Below are positions 34,026 through 44,345 of a stretch of 64,000 bases of DNA, in pieces. Location of the stretch: the NCBI GenBank assembly GCA_029891345.1, contig CM057000.1, positions 134,064,663 to 134,128,662 on the forward strand, written 5' to 3'. Positions within the stretch are counted from its first letter, which is position 1; every line of letters starts with the position of its first letter. Made by a program: the position numbers and the translations under genes. The stretch comes from Dryococelus australis. Lineage: Eukaryota > Arthropoda > Insecta > Phasmatodea > Phasmatidae. The notes under the pieces were generated by a model, which was not told where the DNA came from, ran no database searches, and saw only the letters and a program-made list of their open reading frames with translations.

Positions 34026-34953
34026 CGGGGAATGTACTACACTAGATATTTTGATGGATCGTATTGCGCAGAAGTTCTCGGTTTTTTTTTTTTCAGAGAA
34101 CACACGGGAAATAATAACCTCTCTCAGCTATCCGGGTTTCCGTGTGTGTCACGAGGTACGAGAGTTGTCGGCAAAGACTTCCATAGAACCTGGTCTCGAC
34201 CTAGTGTGAGAGGGGGCCCATAAATAACTGGATTTATCGCTTCGGAACACGATAATCTAGCGTTGCGTAGCGCGTGATATATCACGCACAGTAAAATACT
34301 GTATGTCGCGGGTTAAATTGGTAGCTCACGTAGTTCGGTCGAGAGAGGTGGGAGTCGGGGGGGGGGGGAAGCGATGTGATACGTAGTTCGTCGTCATTGA
34401 TGTTAAGATCTCTTTTCGGATTGGGAAAACGTGGAGAGTTTCTGAGTTTGTCATTCCACAGGTCAGCCAAGGCCTAATATTAACAGACTAATCGAATTGG
34501 GTTTCTCAGGCACATGATCGAAAACATACAGCAATAGCTAACCTTTCAGTTGCAGGTAAGTGTATAATTTTAGGCTTTAAAACAAACAAATTTTTTGTAT
34601 GCTACCGAGTAGTTAACATTTGAAAGTCAGCCAAATATGGAGCGCAAATCCCATATAACAAGGAGACGATCTCTGTCTGTCCGTCTTTAATACCTCTAAG
34701 TCCCTTGAAACTCGACAGAAGTTCTTCAAATTTTTCAGAGCGAATCCTCAGGGTCAAATACAGGTCAAGTTCGAATTTCAGCAAGATCAGATTACGTAAT
34801 CATTACCTTTTACCCTAAAAACTCATTTTTAATTACTGTTATCCTATTAAATGTTTTGTATTAATGCATAGAGATTATTGCATACAGATATGAAGGTAAT
34901 GGAATATCATTTTTGTTTACTTTAAATGTCTCGCTTCAATGTTGAGTTAATTT
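34026..34953. other. Unassigned DNA
   Basis: No gene supported; a G-run lies at about 34,359-34,368. Confidence 0.5.
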
Positions 34954-35184
34954 CCAAGTGGGACCACAGTGGCTCAGTGGTTTGAGCGATTCCAAGTAGG
35001 GCCACAGTGGCCAGGTGGATATAGCGATTCCAAATGGGGCCGCAATGGCTCAGTGGATAGAACTATATCAAGTGGGGCAACAGTGGCCAAGTGGATATAT
35101 ATATACATCAAATGGGGCCTTAGTGGCTCATTGGATAGAGAGATTCCAAGTGGGGCCACAGTGGCTTAGTGGATAGAACTATAT
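34954..35184 (+). repeat. 38-bp tandem array, six copies, tRNA 5'-half-like
   Basis: Units start at 34,954, 34,992, 35,030, 35,068, 35,108 and 35,146 and read roughly CCAAGTGGGGCCACAGTGGC then TCAGTGGATAGAGCGATT. The word TGGCTCAGTGG fits a pol III A box (tRNA D-arm). There is no B box. The array is bracketed by CAATGTTGAGTTA on both sides (34,938 and 35,187). Confidence 0.93.
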
Positions 35185-36339
35185 CCAATGTTGAGTTAGC
35201 TTCATGTCTTTTTTTTTTTTTTTCAGTTTTTGTATGATAACAAAAATTTGTAACATCGTAACTGTTCTACGCACGTGACAATACTAAAAAATAATAATAT
35301 TAATAAAAAAAGACCTAGGGCTGGGCCCCTAGTAAAATATATTTGTCACGAGCTGTTTACAAGACTACGGGAAATAATCTCAGCAAAGAATGATTTATCG
35401 CACACGAGAGGGAATTTTCTGACGTTTACAAGGTACACTGTAAAAAATTTCCTGGTAAACTTCCTAAACTGTAATGGAAGTGTTTAACCTATACAGTTTA
35501 TGGGGACAAAAATACATTTCAGACAGCTGTTATTGGAACATTTAGCATCGTTACTATACAAGGTTGGGGATTTCCCTACGCATTTGACTGTTTTGTGAGG
35601 GACTGTATGGACGATGCCGTGCATGTATGGGAAAATAGTTTACCTTCCGCACTTTCTCAATATTCATATGCATTGGTATGGTAGTCTTACGAATAATTTC
35701 TTAGAGTGTAGATTATTAATGCCACTTATTAAGAAATGTCACATGTATTGAATCAAGGGCATTCAGACTTAAAATTACTTTTGATAGTTTTAGTATATGT
35801 TGCCTATATCCGTTGATTATGATATACTACTTTTAAAAAAAAGTACGACAGAAAATTATTTTTCAAAAAAGAAAGTACGAACTTTAAATGTATGCATATT
35901 TTCGTACAAATCTAAAAATGGCACAATAGTAATATACCTCAGACTACAAAAATTCTGTACTTCTTACAAAGAACTGGTTGGAAAAATAGTTGCCAAAGAT
36001 GTTCTTGTAACTTTAATTAAAACCCATATTTTAGAAAACATACACAGTTGATTGTGCATCTCAATATTAACATTTACATGTTAAAATATAACATTATTTT
36101 TACACATTTCACACTAAAGTTTTGTAAAATTTACTTTATTCCATTTGTAATGTTATACAAATATATTTGTCAGTTAGTTTCCCAAGAAATCCTAGTAGAA
36201 TATAAAACATATTTTACAGTGCAGTTTAAGAAAAGATGCCCATGCTATTAAAATGCCATAAATAATATTTCTTAGAAATTTACTATGCGCTTCGCACGTC
36301 TTTAAATTTTGAACCTTTGCAAGACATCCTTTTCAAGAA
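35185..36339. other. Unassigned A+T-rich DNA
   Basis: Poly-T run at about 35,211-35,223. Open frames of 60-84 codons have no recognisable domain. Confidence 0.5.
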
Positions 36340-36792
36340 TGACACGTGCTTGGGCTATGCCACGTGAGACCAGAAGCACGCAATGCTTCTCTCGCCGCAT
36401 TGTTCGTCACCGGCGCCGTTAATCAAAAGAATTCATTGGGAGTCTGGTCTCAGCGCCCACAACTCTGCAGCGCGCTGAAAGAGCAGAATCACAAATGCCG
36501 CTCTGCCGAGAAAGCGGGAAGTGTTTCATAAAGTCTGGTCGCGTGCAGGTTAATTAATGAACGCGAAGGAGGGGCGAGCGCGCGTGGAGAAAACGAAAAA
36601 GGGGCGAATTCTCTCGGAATGCCATGCGTCTGAGAAAAAAAAGAAGTGTGTGGTGGGTCGGCGGGGGAGGGGGGGGGGGGGTGAGGTCTCATGAGAACTT
36701 GAATCTCTAAAAATCACTTCGGCACTGAACTATTGCACATGCCACTTTGTGTTCATCTTTTTGAAGCCCTAAATATTAACGCATACCAGCGC
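36340..36792. other. GC-richer stretch, no gene recognised
   Basis: 36,340-36,690 is GC- and CpG-richer than neighbours and ends in a G-run at about 36,666-36,680. Open frames on both strands lack domain content. A conserved non-coding element or exon cannot be excluded. Confidence 0.35.
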
Positions 36793-37210
36793 ATAAAGGC
36801 TGTTCACGATAAAGTGGGCACTTTTGAAATCAACCTTAGAAAAAAGTCACTGCCCTTGCCTACATATAGTTGAACGGACGCAGTTAGAGATATGTGCCCA
36901 GTAAAGTTGGTAACGATGGAGGGGAAAGTAGTTCCATATATTAAGGTCGATTCAAAATTGTTAGGTAATTATTTGGGATAACTTAAATTATTTCTCTCGC
37001 TTTCTATTTTTTTTTTTTTAATGCATCGAAGTGTAAAAAAAGTGTAAAATTTCTAATAATTTCACAGTTTCACTTGACCGACGCATGAATAAAGTGATGA
37101 AGCCCATGACAATGTTAATTTTACAATAGGCGGAAGAACACACAACTTGTGTACAAGTGAATCTCAAGCTGGACTTTCAAAAGTGCTCATTTTACCACGA
37201 ACAGTCTATA
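36793..37210 (+). mobile_element. Family A MITE, long subfamily
   Basis: Ends TAAAGGCTGTTCACGATAAA and TCATTTTACCACGAACAGTC then TATA. 418 bp. Interior TTGGTAACGATGGAGGGGAA and GACCGACGCATGAATAAAGT are shared with copies at 40.7 and 48.5 kb. Confidence 0.92.
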
Positions 37211-38175
37211 CTTAAATATACACCTTAGTGCTAGGGTAGGTCGCAAAACAAATCTTGGTCGAAGATTTCCGTGACTACCACTCAATTACAGAAACGTTGA
37301 CATGGTCAGTGCAGTGAATGACAATAAGTTATTAGGTCTTGAGGAAGTTTATTTGCTGCGAATATATTTATAATGATTAGAAATGCATATACCTGTACCA
37401 AATACACAGGTGTATTTGCCTCGACCGTATATAGTAAATAATAATACTGTGCAGTTATTCATCGCCTAAATCATCAGAGTACTTTTCTGCTGTGCTCGTT
37501 TGATTTTGACATTTGCTAGCCTTTATGTGACGTCCAGGGTTCTCCTCTCGCCGGACAAGAACGAACTTAAATGTATAGAAATGAATGTTAAATGTCATTT
37601 TTCAATGTTTTAAATAACGCGTTTGACATACTTATTTATGCCGTTACCAATTTTTCATTCTATATTTTATCTTTCAAGTCGTTTAAAATAAAAGTGGAAC
37701 TATCTGATTGTTGAAACGCATAATATTGATTTTATATTTAATTCGGAAGAAAGTTTTTTTTTTTTTTTTTTTTTTTTTTCTGCAGTTCTGTTTGGACCGT
37801 GTTATTTGATATTCAGGTTTCTCAGCACACAGCTGCACAGCTTTACAGCAAATGGCAGGGATTTCTCACCCCAAGCTTTTTCATCATTTTCGTAAAAGAC
37901 TGTTCGAGTTTCAGTATTATGCCCATCAATGTAAAAATTTAATGGCTGGAAAATTTTCTACAAACAAATTGAACCGGTGAATGTTTACTGAGCTGATGTC
38001 ACGATGATTTCCTTAACGTAACCGTTCTGCGAACCAAAAATTTAAACTGCCCTATTGCAATATATTCAGCCGTCCTCCAAAGTTGTGCAAACTTTTATTA
38101 CAACCACAGCAGTTCTCAAACCCAGGGTTGGTTCAGTAGTTTCAACTCGAACCTCCCACCACTAGATTTGTCTAC
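37211..38175. other. Unassigned DNA with a long poly-T run
   Basis: T-run at about 37,755-37,779. No gene supported. Confidence 0.5.
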
Positions 38176-38604
38176 AGTCTATTTGTGGTTTCTTCACACT
38201 TTTTGAATCAAACCTTTGAAAAATCCCCCCATGTATGACGTGTTTAGTTATTTCCTAAATATGCTCTCTATCACAAGAGTTTCATGCCTCCGTCAACATG
38301 AAAGTATCTCATTTTCAGTTAATTTGAAGTTTACGTGTATTTCATTTATAGATTATAAAATTTAATTAAATAATAAATATGAATAAAAACAGTGAAAATA
38401 TACGTGTTTTGGTAGCGCCTAGTAATAAATAGTTCTCGTCCAAAATATCATTACAAGTGAGTGCGCATAAATTCGGTGCGTTGTCCTTTGGTGTAATTTT
38501 CTAGACTTAGTTAAGCTTAGCTTGCACGGGGCGGAGGAATATACTGGAAGTAGAACTTAAGCAGGGTTTCAGAAAAGTGTGAAGTAACCGTGAAAGGATC
38601 ATAG
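38176..38604 (+). mobile_element. Family B MITE, uninterrupted reference copy
   Basis: Left GTCTATTTGTGGTTTCTTCA, right AAGTGTGAAGTAACCGTGAA. It holds the sequence AGAACTTAAGCAGGGTTTCA at about 38,548 that is the empty target site for the TTAA-type MITE in the 9.9-kb copy. Confidence 0.88.
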
Positions 38605-38740
38605 TTAGATAGCAGCGATGAAGAAGGACTCTCAGAGGAGTGCAAAAAGAGTGATGTTGATCTACCCGCCACCTACTACTCTGGAACTGCAGCAGTGTGC
38701 ACGGAGCTCAAGAACACACACACAGCAAAGTTCTGTGGCG

Positions 38741-39433
38741 TTAAGCCCCTGTCACACTGTGAAATTTTCGACTTCAAATATATTTGACAATAATATTTGA
38801 AGACAAAATACGGCCATGAAATTTTTCCTTTCAACAAATTTTATCAACTAATCTTGAATGTGTTTGAAAATGTGACACACTGTCAAATTTATTTTACTGA
38901 AAAATCTATTCAATTATTATTTAAAAATAATTTTTATTGTGAGATATTCCTTTTGTCTTTTTGCTATTTAGTTCAGAAATGTAAGGAAAGTTGTAATTTA
39001 TTTCTGCTTTTTTACTAAATTCAGATTTTATTTATCAGAGGTGTTTTCTACAGAATGAAATGTAATGCCTGTGAGTTCGTAATATTACGTGCAAATATTC
39101 ACTTAAAATAGCACCCATGTCCAGACAGCTTCTACATAAATTAATTATCTTCATTACCTACTTCGTATCCAGCAATAGTTCGTTATTTTAAAGTTTCTTG
39201 AAGTCCATTTTTGTCGTGCACGATTCTGATTGGCTGAAACCTTCAAACATCAAAGAAATTTTAGAACCGGTCCAATCTTCAAATGTTTGATGGGAACTCA
39301 AGCCATCTAACTTTCTCAGACAAATGTGGTGGCGTTTATGACGTTTCAATGACGTCATAACCGTTCAACTTTATTTGACCAAACTTATTGGAAGCAGTTT
39401 GACGAAAAATTTGACAGCCTGCCAGGGGCTTAA
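38741..39433. mobile_element. TTAA-flanked inverted-repeat element
   Basis: TTAAGCCCCTGTCACACTGT at left and CCTGCCAGGGGCTTAA at right are inverted, with TTAA at both outer edges. Subterminal AAATTTTCGAC and its inverse also match. 693 bp including the TTAA copies. Open frames of 60-73 codons inside have no recognisable content, so it is non-autonomous. Confidence 0.8.
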
Positions 39434-40102
39434 CAGATAATAGTCTTGGTATTACTTACAATATGTAAATAAATAGACTTACAAGCTTCAGCTGGGGGTT
39501 AATAAAAATAAGGAGAAAACATGCAGACGATCTATGGTCTAAAGTGAATACTAAGGACTACTCACATCTTTGACTTTGGACCATAAATACTACTTTATTA
39601 CAAATATTGGATAAAACTTTTAAGATGGAACATTGGATGTCTGGATAATGTGTAAAAGTACAAAGATCTGTAAACACCACAACACCTGTCTGTCATTGTC
39701 AACTAAATATATCATGGAAATAATCATGGATACTAACTTTATTTCGACCTAATCTCCGTGATGCTGTAACATACTTGGGATATAAAAGACGAATTATTAA
39801 CCCGCACGTCACAATTAATTTGACACATTATCGAGACAATGAGTGTTACATCTCCAATATTTATTTAAAAAAACGAGCTCTTCAGGCCCAACTTTAAATA
39901 TATATACCGCTCTTAGTATTCACTTTACACCACAGGTCGCGTATCTGTTTTCACTTTTTTTTCCCTGGTTAGCCTGCAGCCGACGTTTATCGATCTAATT
40001 TAGAAAGATCCTGTATAGATCAATAATGATAAGAATGTACGGAATATGACCTGTGCTATGTCCTTCAAGGTGCAGCAGCCGCTTCACCTGGCCTGCGGAC
40101 TG
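39434..40102. other. Unassigned DNA
   Basis: No gene or repeat supported. Confidence 0.5.
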
Positions 40103-40372
40103 GGGGCCGCGGTGGTGTGGTGGTTAGACTAATCGCCTCCCACCAAGCCGAACCGGATCAGATTCCCGGCGGGGTCGACCCCCCCCCCCCCAGATTTTTG
40201 CATGTGGGAACAGCGCCGGACGATGCCGCTGGTTATCGGGTCTTCTCGGAGATCTCCCATTTCCCCCGCCCATGCATTCCAGATTTGCTCCACTCTCGCC
40301 TCACTTCACCTTTATCGGCTCTCAATACCTCGATGTTGAGACCCGCCGGAACCTCTTCACTCATTCACTCTC
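40103..40372 (+). mobile_element. tRNA-derived SINE, main family
   Basis: Head GGTGTGGTGGTTAGACTAAT (A-box region), B-box region GGATCAGATTCCCGGCGGGG, centre CGGACGATGCCGCTGG, tail hairpin TCGGCTCTCAATACCTCGAT then GTTGAGACC. About 270 bp. Confidence 0.9.
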
Positions 40373-40691
40373 ACTTAAGGAGTGGGAGAAAATTTTTCGA
40401 ACGGGGACACTCATGTGAAGGCATAGCTTGCACTACCATTTTTGAAGAATTGTGGAGGGGGGGGGGGTATCTTCTCAGGGTTCTTCCTTTCGAGTCCTCG
40501 TCTTCATTCTGAGGCTGCTACGTTCTTTCGTATCTCACCCGCATCCAATGCTTGTGCTTGGTTAGGGTATCAAACTCCAACTACTTTCATCCTTCTCTCA
40601 TTAACCCTCCAGCAGTAGCGTCATTTGCTCTCCCACGAAAATTTACTCGGGGGAAACGTGTCACCCAATCTTTAATTTGATCTAATACCCT
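40373..40691. other. Unassigned DNA
   Basis: A G-run at about 40,457-40,466; no gene supported. Confidence 0.5.
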
Positions 40692-41122
40692 TATAAAGGC
40701 TGTTCACGATAAAGTGAGCACTCTTGATTGAAATCAACTTTAGAAAATGTTACTGTCCATGCCTGCACATACTTCAACGGGCGCACTGAGTGACATTTGC
40801 CCGGTAAGGTTGGTAACGATAGATGGAAAGTAGTTCCATATCTTAACGTCAAATAAAAAGTGTTAGGTGACCATTTTTGATCATTTAAATTATTTATTTC
40901 GTTTTCTGTTTTTTAAATGCATCAGTGAGTAAAAATTAGCAGATTTATACAACGTTTACTTTACTAATAATTTCACAGTTTCACCTGACCGACACATGAA
41001 TAAAGGAATGAGGCCCATGGTAATGCTAATTTTATATAAGACAGAAGAATATATGACGTGCATACAAGTAGATCTTAAGTAGGGCTTTCAAAAGTGCTCA
41101 TTTTACCGTGAATAGCCTATAT
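40692..41122 (+). mobile_element. Family A MITE, long subfamily
   Basis: Ends TATAAAGGCTGTTCACGATA and TTTTACCGTGAATAGCCTAT then ATA; interior as in the 36.8-kb copy. About 430 bp. Confidence 0.92.
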
Positions 41123-41244
41123 AATCATGTAATCGGTAAAGTAATTAATATTTTAAGTTTTGAAGTTTTTTTTTAAGTGAAAAAATTACAGATTAAATGT
41201 TATTGTTTAGATTATATTCAAGAAAACTAATTAAATTTGGAGTA

Positions 41245-41790
41245 ACAAATTTACACACGTTCTGCATGTACATTTTTTTAAATGACTGCTGCACATACAT
41301 TTTCTGTATTTTTCATGCCATTTTCGTGTTTTCCTATCCCTGTGATGTCCATAAGCACAACACCATCTAGCACCTTCACATCTTGTTACATATTTACACA
41401 TTTTGCATACATTATGCACATACACAAGTATCGCCCTGTACCTATAGCAACCACAACAAAAAAAAAATCCCTCTAGTAAATTCATGGCCTCAGTTACATA
41501 TTTACACATTTTACACACGTTTTAAATTTACACATGCAAATGTTCATTGCACATACATTTTCTGTATTTTTCTCACCATTTTCATGTCATCCTTTCTACT
41601 TGCAAAACAATGCCGTCTAGCATCTTCACATTCTCTTTGTGCATTTTACAAACATTCTGCGCATACATTTTCTAAATGTTCGTTGCACATCCATTTTTCA
41701 AGTTTTGCACACCAATTTCGTGTCGTCCTGTCCCTGTGGTGTCCATAAATAAAACAACACCCTCTGGCACCTTCACGTCCTCTTGAGGTA
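41245..41790 (-). repeat. Tandem copies of the piggyBac C-terminal Cys/His module
   Basis: The segment encoding the C-terminal Cys/His module of the adjacent transposase recurs downstream of its stop. Module 1 (41,790-41,646) reads GARGCCFIYGHHRDRTTRNW with a later CNEHLENVCAEC. Related modules lie at about 41,640-41,510 (frameshifted), 41,505-41,400 (much diverged) and 41,395-41,245 (GARWCCAYGHHRDRKTRKW). DNA words ATACATTTTCTGTATTTTTC and CCCTGTGATGTCCATAA (plus strand) repeat with them. Spacing is about 110-140 bp. Confidence 0.75.
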
Positions 41791-42240
41791 TTTGGATCAG
41801 CTACTTATTGTCCGAGTAGAATGTGCGCCCGCCGTCTCAACCCAACAGGAATTTGCGGTACTGTTGAGCGACGTTGAATGTGCGGCTTTATCAGTTTCCA
41901 AGCCAGATCTTCTTGAAATTCACTTCGGGTTTATTGGATTACCCAAATTAATCCTCAACATTACTAATGCATCGAGAGCCGAGATGTTCAATGGGTCGAA
42001 AAATAAGGCCATTGGCCACCTTCGTGTAGTTCTCGCCACATCATATTTTTCAATAAGATGATCGAGTAAATCAACTCCGATTTACGGCTTGTTGTAGAAT
42101 GTAATTATTTCCGGTTTTCGGAGGTATCAGGTTTCCTCATTAATTTTGTTGTCGTGATGTAAAGTTGATAAAGGCGAAACTGCTTGATTTATCCACACAT
42201 CTGGATCCAAGAAAACTTCCGTCCATATTTTTGGTTCCGC
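41646..42240 (-). pseudogene. piggyBac-type transposase remnant (DDE_Tnp_1_7 family)
   Basis: Reading the minus strand from about 42,240, the frame contains KPEIITFYN, then GVDLLDH and ARTTRRWPMALFFD, the classic C-terminal part of the piggyBac catalytic core. GVDLLDH holds the two late acidic residues of the active site. In-frame stops are at 42,129-42,127 and 42,084-42,082, and another at 41,922-41,920 is bypassed only by a frameshift, after which KLIKPHIQRR and a C-terminal Cys/His cluster (CNEHLENVCAEC) follow and end at 41,646. The family cuts and pastes DNA at TTAA. The N-terminal half with the earlier catalytic aspartates could not be followed upstream, so this is a 5'-truncated, decayed copy. 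Two TTAA-flanked non-autonomous elements in the window could once have used such an enzyme; that link is inference. Confidence 0.88.
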
Positions 42241-42540
42241 CATACCGACCTGAAATACAGTAGATCTAATAGCAATAACTGACAGTAAGAGAAGGCACTA
42301 CATTAAAAAAAAAATTATTAGATTGCTTTAAAAAAAAAAAAAAAAATGAGAAACGTGGTTACAGACACTGTCTACAAGTTGAACAATATTTTCTCAGGAC
42401 ATTTTATGGTTTCGTGACATGATATTATTTATATGTAAAAAAATTATTGTAGTTATTATAACACAAAGTTGGATTTTAGATAGTGTTTACCGAAGTCGCA
42501 AGAGAGGCATTCTGCAATTTGTTTGTAAACCAATACTTTG
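42241..42540. other. Unassigned DNA, possibly upstream transposase remains
   Basis: Two A-runs (42,304-42,313 and 42,328-42,346). Minus-strand reading here gives no convincing continuation of the transposase. Confidence 0.4.
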
Positions 42541-42686
42541 GTCTCCTGCGCTGTTCACTTGTTTGGTCACCTGCGCTGTTCACTTGTTTGGTCACCTGCG
42601 CTGTTCACGTGTTTGGTCATCTGCACTGTTCACTTGTTTGGTCACCTGCGCTGTTCACCTGTTTGGTCACCTGCGCTGTTCACTTG
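42541..42686. repeat. 25-bp tandem array, about six copies
   Basis: Unit TGGTCACCTGCGCTGTTCAC then TTGTT. Small variants (CATCTGCACTG, CACGTG). It directly abuts the left end of a family A element. Confidence 0.95.
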
Positions 42687-43009
42687 TAAAGGCTGTTGAC
42701 GGTAAAATAAGCACTTTCTGAATCCACTATTGAAAAATATCGCTATCTGTAACTACATATAAGCCACAGTACATTCTAATATGCAGGTTCCTAGTTATAA
42801 GTTGGTAGGGGGGTTTTAAAAATAGTTCTCATACGTGACGTCGTATAGAGAGTATATTCAAATTTATGGATACTGAAGTTAAGATATTTTTTATTCACAT
42901 AACAGTATGAATTTTAATACTATGGACAATTTACTCTCCTAAAGTTCCACGATTTTCACTTGGATGGGGCATGGACAAAGTCAGTCGGCCAATGGCAATG
43001 TTAATAGCA

Positions 43010-43686
43010 GTATTTTCGCGGTTGAATCGGTAACAACGAGGTGGTTTCACGCTCCTGTTCACCACTTTGTTGTGAACTCACGGTGACCAGGTAACCAGCG
43101 TTCACCATTTTAAATAAACCGTGTCAGGAGTACGTTAATAGAATTGTTAACCGGATGTTGGTAGTAGTTGCTCATCGTTTTGAACTCCGGGTATCGCTAA
43201 TTACATTTGAAAAATGCATTACCACATGCTTGCCTTTTAAGGTTCAAATTGGATGAATATTCGGTATTTAAAAATGAATGTGGTACCTTACTTCGAGACG
43301 AAAGTTGGAAAGTTTTATTAAAACGGGTCGAAGGCAAGTGTTATTACGTGGATAACCTCAATCCGTACATAACGTACGTTTGGTTTGGTTGTGATATTTC
43401 GAGTCTTTTTAATACATACCTTTCTTCGTTGTAACTCGAGCTGCAATTCTGACATGTGAATGTTATTAGAGAAGTACATGATAGTCTCTGCATTCAAATA
43501 CATTAACACACCCGTACATTCCACGACTATTTCTGACACAATTACATCGACTGCACAGTTTTGAAGTTCCCTCCAACTGAGGTTCGCCATTTATGTTCAC
43601 AATAAGCCTATTCGCACTCTGAACATATCGTTGTGAACGCTAATGACCAGCCTGTTACCAATTAAACCGCGAAAATACGCCTAATG
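43010..43686. mobile_element. Nested inverted-repeat element with GTATTTTCGCGG ends
   Basis: GCAGTATTTTCGCGGTTGAA then TCGGTAACA at left is inverted at right as TGTTACCAATTAAACCGCGA then AAATACGCC. TAAT stands at both junctions, but the exact target duplication is unclear. About 675 bp. It contains a minus-strand candidate exon (next entry). Confidence 0.75.
43388..43590 (-). CDS. Candidate first exon inside the nested element
   Basis: A minus-strand ATG in good context (AACATAAATGG, 43,590) opens 90 codons. The first 67 are compositionally protein-like (start MANLSWRELQ, later ELQLELQRRK). At about 43,412 the sequence AAGAAAG is followed by GTATGT, a good splice donor; beyond it the frame looks less protein-like. 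This fits an intron-bearing transposase or captured host exon inside a non-autonomous element. I do not recognise the family. No acceptor or second exon was identified, and a chance frame is possible. Confidence 0.3.

Positions 43687-43687
<1 letters not shown>

Positions 43688-43742
<55 letters not shown>
43688..43742. repeat. (TA)n microsatellite
   Basis: About 27 TA dinucleotides immediately after the nested element. Confidence 0.97.
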
Positions 43743-43746
<4 letters not shown>

Positions 43747-43822
43747 ATGTTAAAGAGTGAGAAGAAAAGTAGTTCCCAGCCAGGCCTTTCAAAAGTGCTC
43801 AGTTTACCGTGAACTGTCTGTA

Positions 43823-44184
43823 GCTGCGTTCTGACTTTAAATTTTGTCGCAAGAGTAAAAACTGAAATACTGGTGAACCGCATGATGAATTCCCAGGAAA
43901 CATATCTCGTGACGTTTCCATAACACGAACAATTATTTTTCACTGTAGTCCAAAGTATTAATTATTTTAAAACTTTGTGGATTGTACGAATTATGCTATC
44001 AATTAAAAATTCCTATAGCTCGTTTCAGTAGTTTTTGAAAAGTAATTTTCCTCCATTGCCATACTTTTACTGGACTATCATTCCGCGTCACAATAAAATA
44101 AGATCTAATTTGCCAAAAATGTGGAAAACAATGTTATACTCTTGAACTCCCTTGAAATTAACTGCCTGAGGACTGGAATAACAT
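43823..44184. other. Unassigned DNA
   Basis: No feature supported. Confidence 0.5.
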
Positions 44185-44345
44185 ACACTCTAAACCAGAA
44201 TCAGTGATTTAATTCAGAGGAGTTACAGTCAGTGTAACTTTAGTTAATGAGCTGTTACCTGCCAGTAAAACAATAGAATTACATGAGTTTTTAATGCTAA
44301 ACTGGCGTGAATTTCACTGAATACAACGAAGAAGTTTCAACATAT
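44185..44345 (+). mobile_element. Family C-type terminal fragment
   Basis: ACACTCTAAACCAGAATCAG followed by TGATTTAATTCA and further CACTGA words resembles the ends at 50,990 and 53,335. No partner end nearby was found. Confidence 0.45.

Larger units (their letters stand above)
42687..43822 (+). mobile_element. Family A MITE with a nested element and an AT microsatellite
   Basis: Left end TAAAGGCTGTTGACGGTAAA, right end GTGCTCAGTTTACCGTGAAC then TGTCTGTA. Family A body is recognisable to about 43,008 (ATGGCAATGTTAATA) and again from about 43,743. Between lie the element at 43,010-43,686 and the (TA)n run. Confidence 0.82.
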
